A DNA stretch of 64,000 nucleotides from Viola odorata (taxonomy: Eukaryota > Streptophyta > Magnoliopsida > Malpighiales > Violaceae). The notes beneath the pieces are model-generated. The model saw nothing but the letters and a program-made list of their open reading frames with translations, searched no databases and was not told the origin of the DNA. The translations under genes were made by a program, and so were the position numbers. The stretch spans positions 22,428,407-22,492,406 of the forward strand of contig OY829539.1 in the NCBI GenBank assembly GCA_963691705.1. The letters are read 5' to 3'. This document shows, piece after piece, positions 45,412 to 58,870 of the stretch. Positions within the stretch are counted from its first letter, which is position 1. Each line of letters starts with the position of its first letter.

Positions 45412-46613
45412 ACCACCCGAAGGCTCATCGTTTCGATCTCAACCGGTGTGACAACTTCGGTTTCGAATGCTAACGCAAACGGGGTCTCTCTAGTGCCGGC
45501 CTTGACAGTCATGCGATAGGCCCATAGTACGTATGGTAGTTCGTCTGGCCATTTCTTTTTGGAACCTTCTAGGTTTCTTTTGATGCCACTAAGGATGCTG
45601 CGGTTGGTTACTTCTGCCTGGCCGTTGGTTTGAGGGTGCGCCACGGAAGAGAACCTTTGCTCGATCTGAAATTCCGCACACTGATCCCTGAAGAATTGGC
45701 TTGTGAACTGCGTTCCATTGTCGCTAACCAGTATGCGCAGCACCCCGAATCGCATAATGACTTGATGTTTGAAAAAATGCCAAATTTTTTCAGTGGTGAT
45801 GGTGGCTAACACCTCGGCTTCGGCCCATTTTGTGAAGTACTCTACCGCCACGACCACGAATTTCAACTGACATCTAGCCTTTGGAAACGGGCCTAAAATG
45901 TCAATGCCCCATTTGGCAAACGAGCATGGAGCGATTATTTCTGAAATTTGCACGACCGATTTTCGAGGAATCTTAGCATATTCCTGACATTTCTGACAGG
46001 TTTTCACGAAGTTATGGCAATCTCCTCGTATGGTGGGCCAGTAGAATCCCGACCGAAAGACCTGGGCTGCCAGTGTATCGCTGGCGATGTGCATGCCGCA
46101 TATCCCTTCGTGAATTTCTCGCAACACATGCAAACCTTCTTGTTCCGTTATGCATTTAGCGGCTGGGTGGGAGAAGCACCTCCGTATTAACTCTCCATTG
46201 TAATATGTACATCGCGCCGCCCATTTCAGGACTTTCCTTCTTTCCGTAATTTCTTCCGATAGCCTATCATGTTTCAGATATTCTACCACTGGGATTCTCC
46301 AGTCGCTTTCTATTTTCTCCACACAAAACGATGCTTGCTCTTCCATGAAAGAGGGTGTGGATAACTCCCCGTAGTGCACTTCGTTGGGTATGGAGGCTTC
46401 CACGTTGGCTGTCATCTTGGCGAGGCTATCAGCCTCTTCATTATTTTCTCTAGGGATATGTTCAAAGGTGACCCGAGTGCCTTTTTTTTGCATCTCCGAC
46501 AGCTCACGCTTTACTTTGGCCAAGTATTGAATCATGATGGGTTCTCGGGCTTGGGAGTTTCCTAGGACTTGATCTATTATCAATTTAGAGTCTCCTCGTA
46601 TTTTTAGGCGCAA
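45345..46613 (-). pseudogene. Element D second RNase H (part) and integrase
   Basis: The N-terminal part completes the extra RNase H (LKIRGDSKLIIDQVLGNS; HIPRENNEEADSLAKM). The integrase zinc domain (GICGMHIASDTL, CQKCQEYA) and catalytic core follow: WGIDILGPFPKARC, ILVSDNGTQFTSQFF and the Glu in NGQAEVTNRSIL, so all three acidic residues are present. It ends at 45345 after LRANLDGALSS, earlier than Tat integrases usually do. The missing C-terminus coincides with the overlap with antisense unit 4. This segment of 422 codons has no internal stop. Confidence 0.75.
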
Positions 46614-49153
46614 GCCGGATTCCTCCTCCGCAACGGTAGAGGCTTCGACGGAGAAGCTGTTTCCAATTCTGAGTCATGCCAGCAGCGCTTCGTATTCAGC
46701 GGCATTGTTGGATAACGGCTGCAGGATTCTGATGGCGTACCGCATTTCCATGCCGTTTGGTCCCACCAGGAAAACACCTGCGCCTGCTAGCTCTTGATTT
46801 TTTGCTCCGGCCACATGAATAACCCATGAGTCCGCTAACGTTTTCGGGAACGGTAGGCATGAATTTTCTGATTCTTCCTCTGACAGGTCTACCGACGCGT
46901 CTTTAGTGAATGTGCATTCCGCTATGAAGTCTGCTAACGCTTGGGCTTTAATTACCGGTCTGGCTTTGTACTGCAGCCCATATTGTTCGAGCTCGATTGC
47001 CCAAATCAACATCCTCCCTGAAGACTCAGGCTTTCTAAAGATTTTTCTCAGCGGCTGATCAGTGAGCACAGTGATAGGGTGGGCTTGGAAGTATCGGTCC
47101 ATCTTTCGCGTTGCCTGTATTAGGGCAAACGCTATCTTCTCGATGCGAGCGTATCGCAGCTCAGCATCTTTCAATATGTGACTCACAAAAAATACAGGGC
47201 GGTGTACATGCCCTTCACTTCGCACAAGGACGGCGCTGACTACCTCGTTAGCTACTCCCAAGTATAGATATAACTCATCGCCGGACTCAGGCCTCGTTAG
47301 CACTAGATCGGATGACAAGTAAGCTTTCAGTCCTGCAAACGCGCTTTCACATTCCTCTGTCCACCTGAATGGGGCCTTGTTTCGAATGACCTTGAAAAAA
47401 GCAAGCATCTCTCGCCTTGCTTAGATATGAACCGTCCTAACGCGATGATGCGGCTGGTGAGCTTCTGTATTTCTTTGACGGTCCGAGGGGATATCATGTC
47501 CTGAATAACCTTTATCTTTGAAGGGTTGGGTTGGATACCCTTCCGGCTGACGACGTAGCCCAAGAATTTACCCGTTTGGAATGCGAACATACACTTTCGT
47601 GGATTCAGCTTCATTTTGTACTTTTTCATCACATTGAAAACTTCTTCCAAGTCAGCAAGGTGGTCTTTGAAGCTTCGACTTTTGATCAGGATATCGTCCA
47701 CGTAAGTCTCTACATTTTTCCCGATTTGCTTTTCGAAAACGTTGCCCCGGCGTTCTTCAGTCCAAACGGCATTGCGGTGTAGCAATATGTATCCCTAGGG
47801 GTGATGAAGGCAATTTTTTCTTTCGTCTTCTATGGCCATAGGGATTTGGTGATACCCGGAGTTGGCATCTAGGGAGCTTAAATAAGCGTATCCAGCAGTT
47901 TGGTCGACCAGCTGATCAATTCGAGGAAGGGGATAGCAATATTTGGGACAAGCATTATTTAGATCGGTGAAATCGATGCACATGCGCCAATCTCCGTTAG
48001 GCTTTGGAACTAACACCGGGTTAGCTAGCCAGGTTGGGTATTGGACTTCTCGGATGAACTCCGCATCCATGAGTTTTAGTAACTCTTTCTCGATAGCTGC
48101 TACTTTCCCTGATGAAAAAGCACGTCGTTTCTGCTGAATAGGCTTGGCATCAGGGCTAATGTTTAGTCGATGTTCCGCAATTTCTCGCGAGATTCCAGGC
48201 ATGTCCGCTGGTTTTCATGCGAATTCTCCCTTGCATTTTCTTAACAGCCGGGTTTGTTGCACGTTCTCTTCAGGGCTCAGTTTCTCACTGACCAAAATAT
48301 TCGCTTCACTGTCCTTACCGATAGGTATTGACATCTTCTGATCTAGCGGCTGAGTGTGTTTTTCTTCTTTATCGTCGAAAGGATAGTCTTCCACGCAAAC
48401 GTAACGGTCACAACTCCTTTGAGTCATAAGCGAATAACACTCGGCTGCTAGTTTCTGGTCTCCTTTGATTGAGACCACGCCGTCCCACGAGGGGTATTTC
48501 ATCCGCAGGTATTTTTGAAATATCGCTGCCCCGAAACGATTGAGGAACGGTCGCCCAGTATGGCGTTATATGGTAACGTTAGGTCCACGACCAGGAATAA
48601 TAGCTCTTCAGATTGCTTGGAGGTGTCTTCTCGGAAGTACACTGGCAAGGAGGTTATTCCGGCTACCGGAATCGGTACCCCATCAATCCCAACAATTGGC
48701 CTCATGCATGGCGCTAGCTCGCTGTCAGGGCGTTTCATCAGGTTGTATGCTTCCAACGAAAATAGATTTACTGCGCTCCCATTGTCAACAAGGGTTCTTC
48801 TCACCCCGTGACTTCCAATGACGGGTGTTACTACCAACGCGTCGTTATGCGGGAAAACAATGCCTTTTTTGTCTTCTTCTGAGAAGGACAATATCATTCT
48901 GTCTAAGGCACTGATCGCCTCAATTTTTACCTGCGCGTTCTCTCGCTTGCGCTTTTCCCCAGGATTGGGCGTTTGTGGTATGGCCTCCTCAAAGTAGGGT
49001 GTTCCCCCGGCGATGATATTAATCATAGGCATCTGATCGCTATGAACAACGAGAGCTTCTCTATTTTGTCCAATGGGAATTGCGTTAGCCCCCGTGGCGT
49101 GTGAAGGTGTTTGCCTCTGATCAGTTGTCATTCTAGTTGGGTTGTTCCTGGCC
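46614..49153 (-). pseudogene. Element D gag C-terminus, protease, RT and RNase H
   Basis: The minus-strand frame entering at 49146 is the same as the gag frame on the other side of E. Protease is near 48780 (LVDNGSAVNLFSLEAYNL). RT begins at about 48200 (WLANPVLVPKPNGDWRMCID; FTDLNNACPKYCYPLPRID), has the intact box YVDD near 47700 and continues to about 47420. RNase H follows (RPVFFVSHILKDAELRYARI) to about 46930, then the start of the second RNase H. Lesions: frame change near 48500; TGA near 48212 where Trp is expected; frame change near 47825 and a small deletion near 47735, both inside RT; a frame change near 47400; stop at 46674; and HVAGA near 46810, where Tat elements have HVDG. Confidence 0.75.
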
Positions 49154-50562
49154 TGATTGCATTGTATTTCATCATGTTTTATTGTCCATTTACTAGTTAT
49201 TTTGGACAGTAAATCTGCTGATTTATCCTTATTTTCCCACATCTTAGCAGATCTGATCTGGAAGGCAGCTTTTGAGGAATCTGAACAGAAGAGAGCTGGA
49301 GCAGCATTACCCGAGTCTAGGCCTGGATCTTGGCCTAGACACATTCACATCTGACGTAGCGCGCATGCCAGGAGCGTCCTGAAGACAATCTTATGTAGAA
49401 TCCCGAATGGGATCTCCCTCTTTATTATTTAGCGATTTAGTTTCCATTTTAAGAACAATTAATTGTAATAATCTTTTAGGAGATTTTCTAGGGATTAGAG
49501 TTGGATTGGGACAGAGGTTCTGAGGGCTATTGGAGCAAAACATTATTCACCTCTGTCCAGATCGAACGAGACGCAATTCTTCTCTTTTCTTAGTTCGACA
49601 TTGTTACACTTTGCTCCGGATTTTATTATCTCGGATTTATATTATTTATGCAATTAAATACTTTATCTTTTTATTGATGAGTATGAGTAACTAAACACCC
49701 ATTCTTGGTAAGGGTTGATGAGCTGAAGTTCTTATGCACTCGTGAGACATCTTTCGTACTTCATAATCTCTTCCTTTGTATTTATTTATTTCTTGAACTT
49801 AATCTATCGCTTACTCACTAGAGACAAGGTTTGATCATCCTTGTACCCTAGTAGAGAAGAGTTGTAACCAGCCTAGAAGGAGAGGGAGTACCCGCCGGCT
49901 AGACGAAGTAGGTGACTAGTCTCGCGCCAGACTAGAAGAATAGGTAATCTAGGTCGAGACCAGATTGACAACCTAGGGTTTCCGTGGGGAAACACCTTGA
50001 CCTAGGTACTGTCTTCCCCTGTACTATTGAAGAGGTGAGCAACCATTCAAGACAGCAGTCAAATGGATAAACCCTTTAACCAGCAAGGTGTCCCTTGGCT
50101 AGGATTATCAGGAGAGGGAGTACCCGCCAGGTAATTTGAAGAGGAGGGAAGACAGGAGTGAACAGGAGTACCTCCACTCTATAGCAGTACTACAAACGAA
50201 GAGATGAACATCCTAGAGTCCGTGATCGAGTCATAAGAACGCAAGCTCTCATATCACCCTTACCTGGAATTCCATATCACTAGACTTATTCCTAATCTAG
50301 ACCCTAGTCTTGGCCTAGACTCTGGCCAATACTACTTTAAACTGTTTTCACTTCCTTTTTGTTTTGTCTTTCAGTTTCAGATACCAACCAAACCCAAACT
50401 CAGTGACGAGGAAGTCAAACTCAAGAACTACATTTCCTAGGTCTCTGTGGACGATCCTCTTACCATCATCTACAAATCCTTGTAGACAGTGATAAGTTGT
50501 ATTTCTACCCCCAATTCCATAACTATTTCACTACTATATTTGACGTGTTCGACGAGCGATCA
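49154..50562 (+). repeat. Element E 5' LTR, 1409 bp
   Basis: Termini TGATTGCATTG and GACGAGCGATCA. It is nearly identical to the 3' LTR, but lacks 125 bp after GGAGCGTC at about 49378 that are present at 60319-60443. The motif CTTGGCCTAG is at 49329 and 50309, the latter followed by a second half TCTGGCCAATA. Confidence 0.92.
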
Positions 50563-50567
50563 AATTT

Positions 50568-50585
50568 TGGCGCCATTGCCGGGGA
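50568..50585 (+). other. Primer-binding site of element E (tRNA-Asp type)
   Basis: TGGCGCCATTGCCGGGGA differs at one base from the complement of the plant tRNA-Asp(GUC) 3' end. It lies 5 bp after the LTR. Confidence 0.85.
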
Positions 50586-50634
50586 TCTCTAACGGTATTT
50601 ATAGTTCTTGTTTTATTTTATTTTATGACAGTTG

Positions 50635-52919
50635 ATGACCAGGTCCTCAAGTAGAGAACAAGATTTGTTACCCATCAATCCCAATCTCACTAGGACCGAA
50701 GCACAGCTAAGGAGGCAAGCTCGACTGAGAGCAGCCCAAGAAGAAAGCGAATCGGAAAGTTCTAACTCCGAAGCAGAATATAGTCTAGACCACGGTCTTG
50801 GCCTAGATTCAGACCAAGACATGGCAGACCAGCAACCAGAACCAACAATGAGAGAGCTGAACAAAACAGCAGAACAGGAGACCTTTTCCTGTATTAATCT
50901 ACCTCCTGTAGCTAATGATTGGTCCATAAAGACCAACATGGTGGCCAACCTCCCCAAGTTCTACAGCCATTCCAATGAAAACCTATTCAAGCATCTAAGA
51001 AACTTACATATCCAGTGTGACATTATGAAACCAACTACTGTAAACATGGAGAGAGCGAAGCTAAAAGCCTTTCCAATCTCTCTAGAAGGGGGAGCTCAGA
51101 ACTGGTTTTATAGTTTGCCTCATAATACCATCAACACGTGGGCGGAGATGTCCACGATGTTCCTTAACAAGTATTGGAATGCAACGAAGGCGGGGATAGC
51201 CAGGAAAGACATGGCAGCAATTCAACAAAGAAGCGGTGAAAATTTCAGTGAGTACCACCAGAGGTTCCGAGATTTGCAAGAAGTTTGCCCCACTCATGGC
51301 GTAGCAGACAATACCATGATACAATATTTCTACGATGGGATGCTCCCAAGTAGCAAGGAAAAAGTGGACTCAGCCGTAAGTGGAGCCTTACAAGATCTCA
51401 CGGTCACAAGAGCAAAAATGTTGCTCCAAACATTGGCAGACAATTGCCAAAATAACACAATTTCGGACAGAAATTCTTCTTCCATAAATGCAATTAATGT
51501 GGAACAAAAGCTTAATGATTTAACTGATATGGTTAAAACCCTCTCTGTTAATATTTCAGGTTCAATGTCTTCAGGAAGTCAGAACCAAGAGCAAGTAGCA
51601 TCTGTTTGTGGGATATGCCAGCAGCAAGACCACCAGACCAACAACTGCTATATGGTGCAACATCCGGATGATGTGAGTCAGGTCAATGCAGTATATCCAC
51701 AAAACCAAGGAAGCATGCAAAACTTTCCCCAAGGAAGTAACCAATACGCGTGGAGGGCACATCCAAACTTCAGATGGAGAGATCCAATTCCTCCAAATCA
51801 GAGTCAAGGTGTACCTCAGCAGCAGCAGCAACCTCCTGTCAATTTCCAACACTTCGTGCCGCGACCCCCAAATCAGAGTCCTGGCCAGAATCTAGGCCAA
51901 GCGCCAGGCCAACCTCCTTTAGCCCAGCTACCACCTGCCCCTCGACCTTTGCAGATAACTGGCCCCTCAGTGGAGGACACGCTCAAGCAAATGATGGAGC
52001 TGCAGAAGAATCATATGCAGTCAACTCAGACTAGCTTGGCAGAGCTGCAAAAGCAAATAACTCAAATAGTCAATCAAGGAAAATTGCCTCCAACCACGGT
52101 AAATAATCCAGCACACAACGTGAGTGCCATGAGTTTGAGGAGTGGAGTTGTGTTGCCAGAAAGGGAAGGAGCAAAAACAGATGAGGAAATAAAAAGAATC
52201 CTTTCGGAGGAAGTGGACGAAGATGAGGAAGAAGAAGCTGAAACGGAAGTAGTCTTGACCAAGACTCAGGCCAAGCCTACCGTTATCGCAGAACAAGAGA
52301 AAATAGAGCCTGTCTTAGCCAAGCCGCAGGTCAAGCCAGACCAGAAGGAGGAGATTATAGAAATCATACCACCCTTTCCACCAAGATCTTCGAAAGAAAA
52401 GAAACAAGATGAAGCGAGAGACTTCATGGCTGTTTTTGGAAAAATAGTCGTGAATATTCCAATGTTGGATTTAATTGCAAAAGTTCCTTCTTATGCTAAA
52501 TTCCTTAAAGAATTGTGCACTAATAAAAAGAAAATTGCAGGTATAGAGAGAGTGAATTTATCCAGCAATGTCTCCGCAGTACAACAACTCCCAGAGAAGT
52601 GCAAGGATCAAGGAACCTTCACTATTCCATGCCAAATAGGGAATAAAATCATTGAAAAAGCCCTTTGCGACTTAGGGGCTGGCATCAATGTAATGTCTCT
52701 AAGCGAATTCGAGACCTTGAAGATAGGGACAATGAAAGAGACTGACTTAGTGATACAGCTGGCCGATCGAACAATCATCCGACCTAAAGGTGTAGTGACG
52801 GATGTCCTGGTAATGGTAAACGATTTTATCTATCCAGTTGACTTTTATATAGTTGAGATGAATGTTCAATTGCCCTCTTGTACCACTGATATTTTATTAG
52901 GAAGACCTTTCCTAAGGAC
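50635..52919 (+). pseudogene. Element E gag and protease
   Basis: ATG 50635 (MTRSSSREQDLLPINPN). The gag domain spans about residues 85-260: PPVANDWSIKTNMVANLPKF, LKAFPISLEGGAQNWFYSLP, YHQRFRDLQEVCPTHGV. A CCHC knuckle, CGICQQQDHQTNNC, lies near 51612. A Pro/Gln-rich linker and an acidic linker follow. The retropepsin-like part has ALCDLGAGINVMSLSEFE near 52660 and LLGRPFLRT just before the break. About 760 codons are open. One base is missing at about 52920: ACGTAAAAGC stands where A and the family have an extra pyrimidine. The frame then stops although sequence continues. The linkers include LGQAPGQP, TKTQAKP and LAKPQVKP, all produced by the dispersed motif. Confidence 0.88.
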
Positions 52920-55900
52920 GTAAAAGCAAAGATAGACTGCTTCGAAGGAAGCATTATTCTTGAATTTTGTGGAAGAACAATTAAATTCAGCATCACTGAT
53001 GCTCTAAAACATCCTAATGATTTGCATTGTGTTAGTTTTTTGGATGTTTTGGATCCAATTACTGAAGAAATTGCTGACATTTATAATAGCGATCCCCTTG
53101 AGTATGTTTTGAGCAGGGGAATTTCCACCCAAGCCCTGGAAGGATTAAAAGACCGCACGGGAAATCAGGAGGAACTCCAAGAAATTGTGGACAGTTTGGC
53201 CGATCAGGAAGATACAGACTTAGTCTTGGCCTTGAGCTTGGCCAAGACGCCGGCCAAGACTGCCAACAAAAGGAGAAAAATAGTTAGTTGTCAATATGTG
53301 CAATCAACGATTCCTAAATTTCCACCTTCTGTTGTGCAGGCTCCACAATTGGAATTGAAGTCCCTACCAGACCACCTGAAGTACGCCTATCTAGGCCTAG
53401 ATGACACGCTTCCCGTCATTATTTCAGCCAAACTATCGAGAGATGAAGAAGACAAATTGATTATTGTCTTGAAAAAATACAAAGAAGCAATAGGCTGGAC
53501 AATGGCAGACATCAAGGGGATATCATCCAATATTTGTACCCACAAAATACATTTGGAAGAGGATAAGAAACCCATTCGGCAACCCCAGAGGAGATTAAAC
53601 CCTCCTATGATGGAAGTTGTTAAGAAAGAAATAATCAAGCTATTAGACTCCGGTGTGATTTACCCTATCTCTGATAGTAATTGGGTGTCTCCTGTGCAGG
53701 TAGTCCCTAAAAAGATTGGAATTACAGTAATCGAAGGAGAAGATGGAGCTCAAGGAACAGCAAGAATTCAGAACGGATGGAGGGTATGCATTGACTACCG
53801 AAGGCTGAATCAAGTCACTCGAAAGGACCATTTCCCGCTGCCTTTCATCGATCAAATGGTAGAGAGACTTACTGGAAAGTCTTACTACTGTTTCTTGGAC
53901 GGATACTCAGGGTTCCATCAAATACCCGTTGCACCCGAAGATCAACAAAAGACAACGTTCACTTGTCCATTTGGAACATTTGCCTATCGACACATGCCAT
54001 TTGGGTTGTGTAATGCGCCAGCCACCTTTCAAAGGTGCATGGTGAGCATATTTTCTGAGTATGTAGAGAAGAGCATCGAAGTGTTTATGGATGATTTTAC
54101 CGTATACGGTAATGATTTCACCCAATGCCTACACAACTTAGAAAATATTTTAAAGAGATGTGTTGATACATGTTTAGTCTTGAACTTTGAAAAATGTCAT
54201 TTTATGGTAGATCAAGGGATTATCCTTGGACATGTAGTCTCTAAAAAAGGCATTGAGGTTGATCAAGCCAAAATTGACACTATCAAGAACTTGCCTTACC
54301 CCTCATGCTTGCGTGAGGTTCGTAGCTTTCTTGGACATGCAGGGTTCTACCGTAGGTCATAAAAGACTTCTCAAAGGTGGCTGAACCCATGTGCAAGCTA
54401 CTACAAAAAGAGGTGGAATTCGACTTCAATGAAGAATGCAAGAAATCGTTCGAAGAGCTGAAGGAACGATTGACCACAGCACCGATCATTCAACCCCCTG
54501 ATTGGAGCTTGCCATTCGAGCTAATGTGCGACGCAAGTGACGCTGCTGTTGGAGCGGTTCTTGGACAGAAGAAAGGAAAAGACCCTCACGTGATCTATTA
54601 TGCATCTAAGATGCTAGATGATGCCCAACGAAATTACACCACAACTGAAAAAGAACTCTTTGCAATAGTTTTTGCCTTGGAAAAATTTAGATCTTATTTA
54701 TTGGGCACAAAAATTATTGTATTTTCAGATCATGCGGCATTAAAATATCTCTTGGTCAAGCATGATACTAAGCCTAGACTAATCCGTTGGATTCTTCTTA
54801 TGCAGGAGCACAATCTGGAAATTAAGGACGAGTGGCAGGGAAAATCTCGTGGAAGACCACTTAAGCCGCTGCCTAGCAAAGGGAGACACGAACGAAATCA
54901 AAGCACAATTTCCAGATGAAAAATTGTTTTCTATCGCACAGTCTAGCCCAGAGTCTAGGCCTAGACATCAGCCGAACCAGCGACCATGGTACGCTGAAAT
55001 AGCGAAATACCTAGCAACAGGTAAACACTATGGTGATATGACTACCTATGAGAGGGTAAAGGTCAAACACGACAGTAAGTACTATGTCTGGGATGATCCA
55101 TATTTATGGAAGTTAGGATCCGATCAATTGCTAAGGAGATGTATACCTAAAGATGAAACCAAGTCTATACTTGAATTCTGTCACTCCAAAGCATGCGGAG
55201 GCCATTTTGGAGCTAGAAGGACAGCCCTAAAAATCTTAGAGGCTGGTTTCTATTGGCCGACAATTTTTCAGGATAGTGCCCTATTTTGTAAAACTTGTCC
55301 GGCTTGTCAAAAAGTAGGAAACATTAGTTCCCGAAATGAAATGCCTATGAATTTTATTCTTTCTTGTGAAATATTTGATATATGGGGCATAGATTTTATG
55401 GGACCTTTTCCCACTTCCTTTGACAACAGATATATTCTCTTAGCTGTGGATTATATATCAAAATGGATAGAGGCAAAAGCCACTAAAAATGATGATGCTA
55501 GAACTGTTATTTCCTTTATTAAATCTAATATCTTGAACAGATTTGGAATTCCTCGAGGGATCATTAGTGATCGAGGAACCCACTTCTGCAACAAGATTTT
55601 ATCTTCTCTTTTCAGGAAATATGGCATCACACATAGGGTATCCACAGCCTACCACCCTCAGACAAACGGCCAAGCCGAAGTGTCAAATAGGGAGGTGAAG
55701 TCAGTCTTGGCCAAGACAGTAGGCCTAGACAGACGCGATTGGAGCCAGCGGTTAGATGACGCATTGTGGGCCTGCCGAACGGCTTACAAAGGACCAATCA
55801 GGATGACACCTTACAAGCTAGTCTATGGAAAGACATGCCACTTACCAGTAGGGTTGCAACATAAAGCATTTTGGGCTATACGAAAGTGCAACCTAAGTTG

Positions 55901-56279
55901 TGATGAGGCTGGCCAAGAAAGGAAGCTACAACTCCATGAGCTAGAGGAATTGAGAGACCAAGCCTACGACAATCAGCTGATTGTCAAGGTCATAATGAAA
56001 GCTTACCATGACAAGCGGATTATTGGAAAACCTCTCCACACAGGGGAGAAAGTTCTTCTTTATAATTCCCGTTTTAAAATGTTTCCTGGAAAACTAAAAA
56101 CTAGATGGGAAGGCCCTTTTGTTATCACTAACATTTACCCACATGGTGCAGTAGATATTAGGAATGAGAACACAGGTGCCGAACTCAAGGTGAACGGGCA
56201 GAGATTGAAACCGTTCTTTGAGGGTTTTCAGGAAGAAAAAGTTTCTGAAAAGGTGGACGAGCCACCTGAAAACAACTGA
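52920..56279 (+). pseudogene. Element E RT, RNase H and integrase
   Basis: RT runs from about 53500: RVCIDYRRLNQVTRKDHFPL, CPFGTFAYRHMPFGLCNAPA and the catalytic FMDDFTVYG near 54087. RNase H at 54510-54830: [31 protein letters not shown]. Integrase from about 55170: zinc ligands in [13 protein letters not shown] and [35 protein letters not shown], and the Glu in [20 protein letters not shown], then a full C-terminal domain to TGA 56277-56279. All catalytic residues I can identify are present. Single-base deletions near 54358 (AGGTCATAAAAG) and 54832 (GACGAGTGGCAGG) break the frame. The last 476 codons are open. Confidence 0.88.
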
Positions 56280-56807
56280 AGGAAAATTGAGAGTCGAGCC
56301 TAGGACTTAAAATAAGGGCGCTGCAAGGGAAGCAACCCTTGTTTCTTTTAATTTTAGCATGTATTTAATTTTTTAGTCACATTTGATTTCACTGGGTTAT
56401 TTTCGTTTTTGTGCAGGAAATTAAGTGTGGGGAAATTGAAGTGGTCTTGGCCGAGATCTTGGCCAAGACTTAGAACTAGACTACCTTGCGAGTGAAGAGC
56501 CCTTTTGTGAGTTAGTGGGACACGTCATCGCCGCCAATTAAAAGCCTTTATTTGCTTTTGAAACGGACAATTTCAAAAACCAATTAAATGGAATTAATTG
56601 GCAGCGTGGGAAAATAATCAACCACCTCTGCATATTCCTTCTCCCACTCTGACACGATCTCCCCACGTCCAACAAAATCCAACCTCTCACCTGAGCTAAA
56701 AGTAACAGACCTTTCTCCTTCTTCCCCAAAAATAGCACAGTGTCCCCTGCACAAACTAAACTCCAAAATACCCAAAATCCTCTCAATCTTTTTCCCCTTT
56801 CGCACCC
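56280..56807 (+). other. Spacer between pol and extra ORF of element E
   Basis: Non-coding and CT-rich toward its end, which resembles a leader. Downstream of the integrase stop lies TTTTTGTGCAG/GAAATTAAGTG at about 56407-56430, a good splice acceptor followed by AAGTGTGGGGA. This could let the extra ORF be made from a spliced RNA. A motif pair is at 56443-56470 (CTTGGCCGAG, then CTTGGCCAAG). Confidence 0.5.
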
Positions 56808-58870
56808 ATGACTGCACCCAGCCGTCCTTCGCCTTCCCACATCCCTGAGGAGAGCGATGATCTCCGTGGAGCTCAGCCGACTGCCCTTCCGACCAGTTCC
56901 CTCTCCGCCGCGAGACGGTTGCTCAACGCAATAGGGGATGACGATTCCATGTCCTCCGAAGATGACTTACCTGAGGAATCAGAGGAGTGTCCAGGGAGGC
57001 GACCGAGCTGTTGTCGTGTCCGATGAGGATTCCGATGAGGTCCCTCTCGCGAAAAGGGTGAAGACCTCTGCTCCGGCGACGACGGGAGACAGAGACAGCC
57101 GGCGCCAGAGCAGGCTATTGAAGATGGCAGCTGCCGGAGCATCCAACCCAACTCCGACAACCGCTGCGAAGAAAACCACTCCCGCTACTGTTACCACACC
57201 ACCACCGCCACCACCGGCGAAGAAGAATTCAGCCACTGCGCCGCCCAAGAAGTCCGGGCGAGTCAAGCAGGTGGCTCACAAAAAGACACCAACTAAGAAG
57301 CCGGCAAAGACCCCGATTACAGTTCAGTCACCACCTCCACCAAACCCTAAGCAGAGCAAAGCCACTGCCGCTCCTTCCACTGCCAAGAGCAAAGGGAAGC
57401 AGAAGGTGGTCGTGGAGGATTCTATTGAGGACGATGAAGACGATTTAGTCCTGGCCAAGCCTGCGGCCAAGACTCCTAAGGTACGATCTCTTCCTCCTCT
57501 GCACACACTCAAAGGCTGGTTGAAATTTGATACACCAGACCTTAAAGCCAAATTGCGTGATATGCATGCCTGTGATATCCCTGCTTTTGCTCGATTAGAA
57601 TTTGATTTTTTGAATGAAATGGCATTAGGGGATAAAATTAGGGAATATGTGTATGCGATTGGTTGGGTCCCTTTTATGTCTGTTGAGTGTGATGCTTTTG
57701 CTGAACTGTGTCTTGAATTTCACACAACCTTCTAGTTTGATGAGGACACCTTGTATGTTAGGGGTAGAGACAAACCAGATTTTGCTGCTCCTGATGTAAT
57801 TAATTTTAGGTTGTGACAAATGGAGTCACTTGTCTGTTGATGCGTTCAATGCTTTGCTAGGATTTGTCTTTACTGATGAAGCTATTTTTGATTATCCCCA
57901 AGATTGGGATAATAATGTTGCTTTTAGGGAGATCACTGGTGATCCGAATGCTAAGTTTGATAGGAACTCTAAGGCACATGCCATTTTAAACCCTGCGCTT
58001 AGAATACTCCATAGAACCTTGTCTATCAACCTTTCGGGGAAGACAAAGGTCTCTGGAAATTTAGCCAAGTCTGAATTGTTTCTGTTATGGTGCATTATGC
58101 ACAAGAAAAAGGTCAACTTAGGCTTGTATTTGGTTCAAGTATTGCATGCACGTGAGTCTAAAACCAAATTAATTTTTGGATCATTTATTACTTGGCTTGC
58201 TATTCAAACTGCTAGTTTCGATCCTGCTGCTTCTGATTTGTTTAGATGTTGCTCCCCCAAAATCCTGGATTTTAGATCCTTCGACCAAATGGGACATTTC
58301 TATTTGGAAGGAGAGTTTGTTGCTTGTAATACAGGTTTTACACCTGTGGCGGACCACATCTTCTCAAAGAAAAATGGAGGGCAGTACAAGCTGCGTCCAA
58401 TTGTCATCCCTGGAGAAGAAGCAGAGGGCAATCTTGCCCAGGATCTAGGCCAAGACGCTGGCCAAGACACCACCATTCCTGCTGCTGCAGATGATCTAGG
58501 CCAAGACAAGTGCCAAGACCCCCCTGCCAGTAGCACTAGTGAGCCACCAGAGTGGGCAAGAGAATTCCAAGCTCGCCAGCTGCTCATCCTTGAGCAGCAG
58601 AAGATCATCCTCGATCGTCTTGGCCAAGACAAGGGCCAAGACCAGAATCAAGCACCCGTCAAAAACGTGGTGCCTCAGTGGGCCCAATGCCTTAATGACA
58701 GGCAGGACGTCCTCCTTGAGCAGATGAAGCTCACAAGGAAAAACGTCCTCCACGTGTACCAGCACCTCGAAGCCCATTTCAAGCTCCTCAAGGATCTCCA
58801 TAACAATCTGAGCTCAGAGAGTGACTCCGAATCTTCTGATGAGGAGGATGAACCCCAGCCATCGGCATAG
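56808..58870 (+). pseudogene. Extra ORF of element E (putative plant transposon protein type)
   Basis: ATG 56808 (MTAPSRPSPSHIPEESDD). An acidic, then Pro/Lys/Ala-rich basic region (AKKNSATAPPKKSGRVKQVA) runs to about 57480. The conserved part has LKGWLKFDTPDLKAKLRD, WSHLSVDAFNALLGF, LSINLSGKTKVSGNLAKSEL and DFRSFDQMGHFYLEGEF. A tail with LGQDAGQD, LGQDKCQD and LGQDKGQD leads to a helical, coiled-coil-like end (KLLKDLHNNLSSESDSESS). Breaks: frame change near 57003, TAG 57733-57735 where A has Trp, and one base lost near 57816. The basic arm plus conserved domain would suit a nucleic-acid-binding protein, which is inference. No transmembrane segment is visible, unlike a classical env-like gene. 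Confidence 0.7.

Noticed and set aside
49157..49354. Short ORFs repeated at 49157 and 60097
   Set aside because: They are identical because they lie in the two LTRs of E; they have no protein-like features.
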